From Phylloscopus collybita (taxonomy: Eukaryota > Chordata > Aves > Passeriformes > Phylloscopidae): 64,000 bases of DNA. Position 1 is the first letter of the stretch. Every line of letters starts with the position of its first letter. The translations under genes and the position numbers were made by a program. The stretch is from NCBI GenBank assembly GCA_027886175.1, contig JAJNNQ010000010.1, positions 1,093,001 through 1,157,000 of the forward strand, written 5' to 3'. Under the pieces are notes generated by a model. The model was not told where the DNA came from. It was given only the letters and a program-made list of their open reading frames with translations, and ran no database searches. Below are positions 38,780 to 64,000 of this stretch, piece by piece.

Positions 38780-40175
38780 GAGAAAAATATCAGAGATGGT
38801 TTTTAATACAGACTCAGGAATTTCTCCTTCATTCATCTGAAACTCACCAAGTGATTTCCATTTTGTGCTCTGTGTGGGTATGAACTATTTGATACATCAG
38901 AGTTGAGGGCAGTGACACTGAACACATGAATTTCACAGGCTGGGCACATCTTGACTCAGATGTTGAAAGAATGAAAAATCTGCTGCACAAATATGTAGCA
39001 TAATCCATTCCACATTTCAAACCTAATGTAGCTCTTACAACATCTTTGTATGTGGAAAGGAGAAATAATTGATCAACCAGACTAATTAACACATGCACTA
39101 AAAGCAATAATAGTCTGTTCTCACTTCCTGATGTGAGAAACAAATCCAGGTCCTGAGGCTGGTGCTGCCCCAGTGATTACATGCTAACCTCATTTGCCTA
39201 AACTGGGAATTTAAGATACAGGGTGAGAAAAGATGTGTCCAGGGCTGTCTCCAGCCTACAGCTGCTGTGTTTTCAGTTCTGTGGAAAGCTGGAGTCACTC
39301 CCAGAGTCCTCCCAGTGTCAGCCCAGTTCTGTGCACAGCAGGGAGGTCTCTCTGTCCCCCTGGTGCTCTTCAGTTCTGTCAGTCCCCAAAGAAGGACTTT
39401 CTACTTCTGCTCCTTCAGAGCAGCAGCCAAGGAGCCTTTTATGTGTCCACAAGTTGTAGAGTAAGAAATGATCCGTGGTGCTTGTCATAAACTAATGCTC
39501 TTAAATTGGTGTTATTTTCTTTTTCTCTCACTGTAACCTCACTAATCAAGGTAAGGTCACCTGCTTTCATGTGATTCTCAAGGAGTATGAGGAGTTTAAG
39601 AACTTAATTATCAATGGAAAGTGATGTGAAATCTCCACAATTTTTGCATTTGGAGAAGTGTCTGGGATCCTGGGGAGGGTCAGAACTGACACTCAGCCTC
39701 AGTGAATTCCTGCCACTGTGCACTGAGTGTTCATTTGGCTCCTGTTTGATTTGTACCAGTGGAAACTGTTGGGATGTAAATGTGGCTCCATCCTGTACTA
39801 AAGACTATGTAGGTTTTGAGGATCCTGGATATCTTAATGAAGGAATCTAGAACAGGAGTTTAGAAGAGATATTTTAACAAAGCTCTCCCAAGCCTGGCAG
39901 GTAAAAAAATCCCCAAAGTCTGAGCCAAAAATGTTATGGTCATTCAGCCCTTGCAGTGATGTGTGTGAAGAGCTGGGCTGGGAGGAGCTCAGGAGCCATC
40001 CTGGCCTTTCTTGGCACATTTCAACTCCAAAGGATAATACTGACTGCTGAAAAATACTATTGATGCCCAGCATGGTCCAGAGTAGTTTTCATGGACAGAA
40101 TTCCTGCTGCTTTTGTGAACGAGTCCCTTGCTTTTGCATTTTCTAGTGCATGTTGCAATAAAGTTCTTTTCTTGC
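38780..40175 (+). other. SNAPC5: Probable SNAPC5 3' UTR
   Basis: The first AATAAA after the SNAPC5 stop is at 40157-40162, followed by a T/G-rich segment, which implies a 3' UTR of about 1.4 kb. No other gene features are seen. An earlier non-canonical poly(A) site cannot be excluded. Confidence 0.5.
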
Positions 40176-40629
40176 TGTCCTTACACACAACTGTGCTTGC
40201 AGTGCCCCAATTATTGCTGCCTGGGGGGACAAAGTGGGAGTGAAACCTCTCAAAGCTTGCTGTGCATTTCTTTCAGCCAACAGTGCAAGGCTCTGGTGTG
40301 GCTCTGTTTGCTGGGTGTAGGTAAAGCTCAGGGAAGAGTTTAATTTACAGCCCCCAGCTGTCACTTCAGGTCTCATTGCAGCCAGGACAGGCTGGAGGAA
40401 GCCCTGGATGTGTCACTGAGTCATTTCCTGCCCTGCTGTGCCCAGGCTGTGCCAGCCCTTTGATACCCGAGCCTTTAGCCAGGTGGAAGTTCAGGTCCCG
40501 CTGATGGGGATTCCTTTTGGGGAAGAATTTCAGGCATTTCCTCATCCAAAGCCTCCTTTCAAAGAGCTGAAATTGATAGTGCAGTGACCAGATTAAAGCC
40601 TTGGTCAAGTTCTAAAAAAAAAAATCTTC

Positions 40630-41441
40630 AAGAGGTTACTTGATAATATATTTATTAAGAGAACCCATTGCTAAACATCTGAGAGAATAAAACAATAAAG
40701 GATTTTCATACACTTTTAGACACTAAACACAGTTGTCATGACTCTTTAGGTTAAAAGAAAGCAAAGTGCTTGGATCATTGTCTTGATTCCATAGGACACT
40801 TCCAAGAACTAACTTTTAAAAATCAATTAGAAAGACAGACGTCACTAAATCCAAGGATGATGATATGTTCGAAAAATAAATATAGAAATATGAACAAGTC
40901 TACAATTAGAATATGGCCCTGTGCATTCCGAGAAATGCAGGGCTCTTGCCTTCTTCACCTGCAAAAGAGAGAGATCTCTAGACAACAGCAACATTGGAGC
41001 CTAACTTTCAGGAACAGCTGGGCAGCAGCAAAGCATGCTCACAGACAGGCTCGGAGCAGCCCGAGCCCGAGCCCGGGGAGCCCAGGGAAAGCATGATTGA
41101 AGTACCAACGATTTACAAAGAGTCTTGATAAAGTTCAAACAAGCCAGGGGCCGACCCCCCCCACCCCGCCCCAGTGATATTTTCATTAAGAAAGAATATC
41201 CATAATCACCTAAAATCAGCAAGCACTGGAACTTACACAGCTTACATTTGGTCAGTGAACGACGGAACCCGGTACGATACCAATTAGTTTAGGACGAGAT
41301 TTAAAACCGTTTTGGCACATGCTATCGAGACATTCTTCCTTAAGAGGTGAAATAACATGTTTGAACAGGTACAAGCTGAGGAAAGAGGACCAGGAGAGCA
41401 TCGTTGTCACCAGAGGTACAGTCCAGGAGCTGCCCCCGGGC
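40630..41441 (-). other. MAP2K1: Probable MAP2K1 3' UTR with poly(A) signal
   Basis: On the minus strand the first good AATAAA after the MAP2K1 stop is at 40656-40651 (tttatt on the plus strand), giving about 800 nt of 3' UTR. SNAPC5 ends about 470 bp away on the opposite strand, so the two genes converge without obvious overlap. Confidence 0.55.
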
Positions 41442-59519
<18,078 letters not shown>

Positions 59520-59647
59520 TCAGCTCTGCACAGAGCAGGGACACAAAACAAATCCTGCTCCTGCTGCACACCAAGCACAACTTTCAGCCCAACAGCACAA
59601 ACAAGGGTGGCTGGAGGGAGGAACAAGAAGGATGGGACCTCACAACC

Positions 59648-59877
59648 TGCAGCTGGAATTGGACAATTAAACCCCAATATGCAAATGGGCCAAAACCTAT
59701 AAAAGTGTGAGACCTTGTGACTGTTTGTCTATTTTGTGACCCTTTTGGGTCCACCTTGGGTGCAGCCCTGCTCAGGCCCTGTCCTGCCCAAGGTGTGCCC
59801 TAAAGCCCTTTCAATAAATAACTTTATTCTCCAGCTCTGTCCAGTCTCTGTTCCAGCTCAGCCTTCCCAAGGCATCA
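59648..59877 (+). mobile_element. Short solo LTR (ERVL-like) in MAP2K1 intron 1
   Basis: A 230-bp element running from TGCAGC to GCATCA, flanked by caacc on both sides (59643-59647 and 59878-59882). It contains a TATA box (tataaaa, 59698-59704) and a poly(A) signal (aataaa, 59813-59818) 60 bp before the end, so it reads on the plus strand, antisense to MAP2K1. Its layout matches the short avian ERVL-type LTRs. No internal retroviral sequence accompanies it. Confidence 0.8.
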
Positions 59878-61709
59878 CAACCTGCACAGTCACCCCCATG
59901 AGATGTGTTACAGCAACTCTGACTGAAGTAAACTGTGTTTTATCTCAGCTAAAACAATGACAAACCCATGATACCCAGCTTCCCCATCCGTGAGGTGCTG
60001 CCCAAATTCAGGCATGCTGAGTTTCACCACCTCCAGGAGTGGCTTAATGACTCTGCATTTCTGGTCAGAGAGAGCTCCTGAATCACAGCACGGCACCCCA
60101 CGCTATTTTTAGTTGTGTGTTTTCAAGGTTGTGTTGTAATTTCCTACAGAGTTTGCCTAAATGCTTTATTGACTGGTTTTCACAGGGCTGTATAACCAAC
60201 AGTTCATTCAGAAGTTTCTCATTTAGCTATCAGTAAAAAGTCATCGAGCACAGCCAAACAAACACCCAAAACACAGTCACTGGAAATGTGAAAATCTCTG
60301 GCCCAAAGGTTTTAAGCTTATTTTAATTCTGTTAAAGGACACATCTGCTGGAAACCTCACTTTAACATCTTTAAGCAACGCAAAATAGAAAACCAAAACT
60401 TTATACAAGGGTTAAATTTGGAACTACAGACACAAGTTCAGTTTTCCGGGAACATTTTACAACTTCAGTTCCTATGGAAACATTTCATTCCAACATGACA
60501 GGAGCTTAAAGGCTCCTTTATCCAACTGCAACAATAAGTTGCTGCAATAGTAAATATGTAACATCAAGTACCTGTTTTGTTTCACCAAATTTAATGCAAT
60601 GTTCCCAGGGAATACAGTGCTGCCAGGATGAAGAATTTGAGGACGAGGATCTATTTCTTCAGAAGTGTGAAGAACGGAACTACTTTCCATTAAAAAAAAA
60701 TCAAATTTCACCAATAATCAAAATGTTTCTATTCATCACTTCAAAAATTATTCACTTTGAAAATATGTTGTACAAAGGGACATCCTCACACCCAGCTGAG
60801 AGGATGCATGGCTACTACCACAACTGTCTCTATCTTACCTTAAAAACAAAGTATCTGCAACAAAACCAAAATTATTCTTATACTATCTTTGAAAGAGAAA
60901 CAACATTTCCATCCTCAAACCACGTTTTATACCTGTATAATCACACACCAGTAATCCTGGAGTATCCTCACTGAAAAATCCCTCATGTAGATAAACGTGG
61001 CTTACAAGAACATCCAAGTTAATCTCTTTTACTGACTCCGTTTTAAAGATGAATCATTAAGAAAAAAACCACGTTTTTTGAAACTCAGAAATGCATAACT
61101 GAATGATTAATCACTGGAATACTTTTTCTCCATCAAATGCACCCAGTGAACAACAAATTCCAGGCTGAAGTCGAAGTGAGGTGTGTCTTTCCTAGAATAC
61201 ACCTGAACCACAAGAGAAAAGCTGAGACAAAGTTAAGCTCCCCTTACTTTCCTGCAACAAACTCCAGAGCAACGAATGCTGGGCACAAACTCCACGTTCT
61301 ACCCTGGAAAATGACTCTTGTGACAAGACAGAACTCAAGTCTTCATTTAATTTACAAGCTTTGAGAAGAAATTTGCTGTCATTTTAAGGATTACTGAGTA
61401 AGGCAGGACTCTCCATTTGGAATAATAAAAAAAAAAAAAACAACTAAACAAGCTAGAGACACAGAAACAGGATGCAACAAGGCTTTCCTTGCTGTGCTTT
61501 GAAGACAACAACTATTCAGTTTTTCTCTCAGGCAGAAGGGGGTTTTTGCCTTTGGAGACAACACAGAGATGCTTGAGCACATGACTTGGAGCAGACAGAC
61601 TGCTGGTGTGATGGAACAAACAACTGTCCTGCTGATGCTTTAGGAGCAAAAAAATTTGCTAGGATAGAACTCCTCACATCTATTTAGTCTAATGTTTGAC
61701 TGGATAAAG

Positions 61710-61712
<3 letters not shown>

Positions 61713-61760
<48 letters not shown>
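61713..61760. repeat. (TA)n dinucleotide microsatellite
   Basis: About 23 uninterrupted TA units within MAP2K1 intron 1, likely length-polymorphic and capable of cruciform extrusion. Confidence 0.95.
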
Positions 61761-61761
<1 letters not shown>

Positions 61762-64000
61762 TTGCCTGTTTCAATTTAAATAAACTTAAAGCAGGCATTT
61801 CCTTGCTTGAAACTATGAATTATTGCTGGGGTCACTGCCTGAATACAAGTCAAGAGAATCCAAAGGCTCTCACAGATGGGAAAGTATTGATCTCTTGAAT
61901 TTCAGCACCTCAAGTTTCTCCACCAAGTGTGGCCACCAGTAAAACCTCCAGAATGTTCTAAGCTCTAATGGTAAAACCTTCATTACTTGCAGTGATGACC
62001 AATGAAGTTCTCAGATTTTTCTGGACCAATTCTCTTACTGTAAAGTGAATTAATCTGAAAGATATGAACCCAACAAAGGCATTGTCAGAACCACTATTCA
62101 GAGTGTAACTACCAACATCTCCAGTTAGTTACAAGATAAGAATAGAGCTGTAATAACTGCATGTCAAGCATCAGGAAAGAATTGATTTTTTTTTTTTCAT
62201 TCTGGTCCTTTGCTTGAAGGCCTGGACATTAATCAATTTAAAATGCAGATAGGTAAATAGAAGGTGTATTTTTGTCATCAAAATTAGTGGTGTAACCTAC
62301 TCAGAATCTTTCCAGGAGGCAGGACTTAGGAAGTTCCAGTTTTTAACTCCAACTGCTGTAAGAACACTCCCCTGACTGGGAGCTGGGACTGTTACCTGGA
62401 CCCTCCCCAGGTAAAAGCATCACAGCAAATTGCAAAGCACAGAGAAACAGGTGGAAAAGTAAATCAGTACACAGGAAGTTTTAGGAACTGAATGAAACCA
62501 ACACACAGAGAACACAGAAGAGGGAATACTTTAGACAGTTCCCCACCAGGCACCACGAAAGCGTTCAGGAGCTTTGGCAGCTGAAACAGCAACACGCTAC
62601 TGTGCAAACTGTCTGCCTCCAGAAGGAGCACTGGTAGTTACTTAATCTTATATAAAACTTTTCTTCAGAGACAAAGATTCCTATTAAAATTCATCACCAT
62701 TACCTGCTGCAGTCCTGGAGTTGTGTTTTTCACTGTCAAGGCAGCATGGCTTTGCCCAGGGATCCATCAAAGCAGGGAATCATCAAATCAGCTCAGGGCT
62801 CCACGGTGCCAAGCACTACTCTCAAGCAATAGGTTATCATTTAATTTATTGCTAGCAGTTTGAGAGCCAAGCACACACTAAACTGCACCAGGGATGGGAT
62901 CCAGCTCTCACAGGGTGATCCTTGGGATGAAGCCATGGGGAGGTCAGTGCTGCTTCCCCCGTTTGTTAAAGAAACAGAGGAATCCCACAGAACACCACCA
63001 GTAAACACCTTCCTACTCAGCTGGCAGAAGGATAAATACCCTGCCCAGGCAGCAGACAACATCTCTGCACTCAGTCTTCACAATTATTGCAAGATCTCTC
63101 TCTTCCTGACTAAATGGAAAGATAAAAAACCCACACACTCAGGGCAAGTTTTTGGGAAAGCTGTTGTTTCCTTCTCTCTTCCAAGGGCAGCATGAGGTAC
63201 CAGGTCTCCTAGAGGAGGAATTCTCTCCACCCACACTTGATCAGGGAGGATCTTTCCTATTAACTCATGGTGGTTCTTCCTTTCTGTGCTCAAGGAAGGT
63301 TCTGACAGCGCAGCATCCCCCTGGCCACGTGGCACCTCTGTGAGCTCCCAAGTTCAAAAAGAGTGCAGGAAGAACTCAAACACAGCCCACCTTCCCCAAG
63401 CAATGACCCCTGATGGGTGTGGAGAAACCTCTTCTCTATCCCTGTCCATCTGAGACCCTGGGGGAAGCCACCCCCAGCCCTTCTGCTGCCACGCTGTGCA
63501 GGTGAGAAAGGTTTTCCAAGGAGAATCACAGCGTGGGAATGTGGAGCCCTTCAGACTCAGGGAACCCTCACCTTGGGCAAGCTCATCTGGGATCCTTAAA
63601 TTCTCACCTCCTCCCAGTCCCTCACCTTCTGCCAATGGCCAAAAGTGGATGTTTGGGTAAAAGAATCCTGGGTGGACACAACAAGCCCAAGTGAATGCCC
63701 AGCAACACCTCGAGTCACTGCTGCACTGAACATCCTGTTCTCTGCTTCCCAGCCGTGCCCATGGTCCTATGCACAGACACAAACACCCTCCCACCACCAG
63801 GTCACTTTTTGAGCCCAGCACACTGTTCCTTTATCAGCTGGCTGTAGATTCTGTTCAGGTTTTCTTTTTAAACATCCAACCCCTCCCAAGACTGATAACC
63901 ACTAAGCCTGTGCACATCGCACACAGCTGGGCACTGCAGGCACAGAGCCCTGGCTTAGGGGACAAGGAGCAAACTGGGATTTTCTCCGTGCAGGTTGGGC

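Overview
This is vertebrate nuclear DNA, almost certainly from a bird and probably a passerine. It contains multi-exon genes with GT-AG introns, CpG-island promoters, truncated CR1 LINE tails (the standard bird retroposon) and short solo LTRs of the avian ERVL type. The gene order is LCTL(+), ZWILCH(-), RPL4(+), SNAPC5(+), MAP2K1(-). It mirrors the conserved vertebrate block found on human 15q22.

Layout. Bases 1 to about 11,265 are the intergenic stretch upstream of LCTL; they hold simple repeats and one CR1 but no gene I can support. LCTL (13 coding exons, 568 aa predicted) spans 11,266-20,877 and has a solo LTR in intron 2. LCTL and ZWILCH meet tail to tail around 21-22.5 kb. ZWILCH (18 coding exons, 596 aa) occupies 22,556-31,405 on the minus strand. 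It shares a CpG-rich divergent promoter with RPL4. RPL4 (10 exons, 408 aa) runs 31,777-36,785 and hosts five box C/D snoRNA sequences in its introns: two U16-like, two clear U18 and one divergent U18. SNAPC5 (3 exons, 94 aa) starts only about 280 bp past the RPL4 poly(A) site. MAP2K1 (MEK1) fills 41,442-59,328 on the minus strand with exons 2-11. Its first exon lies beyond the right edge, so 59,329-64,000 is intron 1.

Functionally this is a block of housekeeping and signalling genes: a 60S ribosomal protein with intronic rRNA-methylation guides, an snRNA-promoter factor, a kinetochore checkpoint protein and the ERK-pathway kinase MEK1, next to the tissue-restricted GH1-family membrane protein LCTL. 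I joined each coding model by hand from splice sites with consistent phase, and every exon sum for a complete gene is a multiple of three.

I see no undescribed multi-gene system. The most notable items are: a 45-bp tandem triplication that copies the end of ZWILCH exon 1 and its splice donor; a CR1 tail touching a ZWILCH splice donor; three solo LTRs with 5-bp target duplications, one with its boundary re-duplicated in tandem; the expanded snoRNA set in RPL4; an altered proline-rich regulatory insert in MEK1; and an unexplained protein-like open frame between LCTL and ZWILCH.
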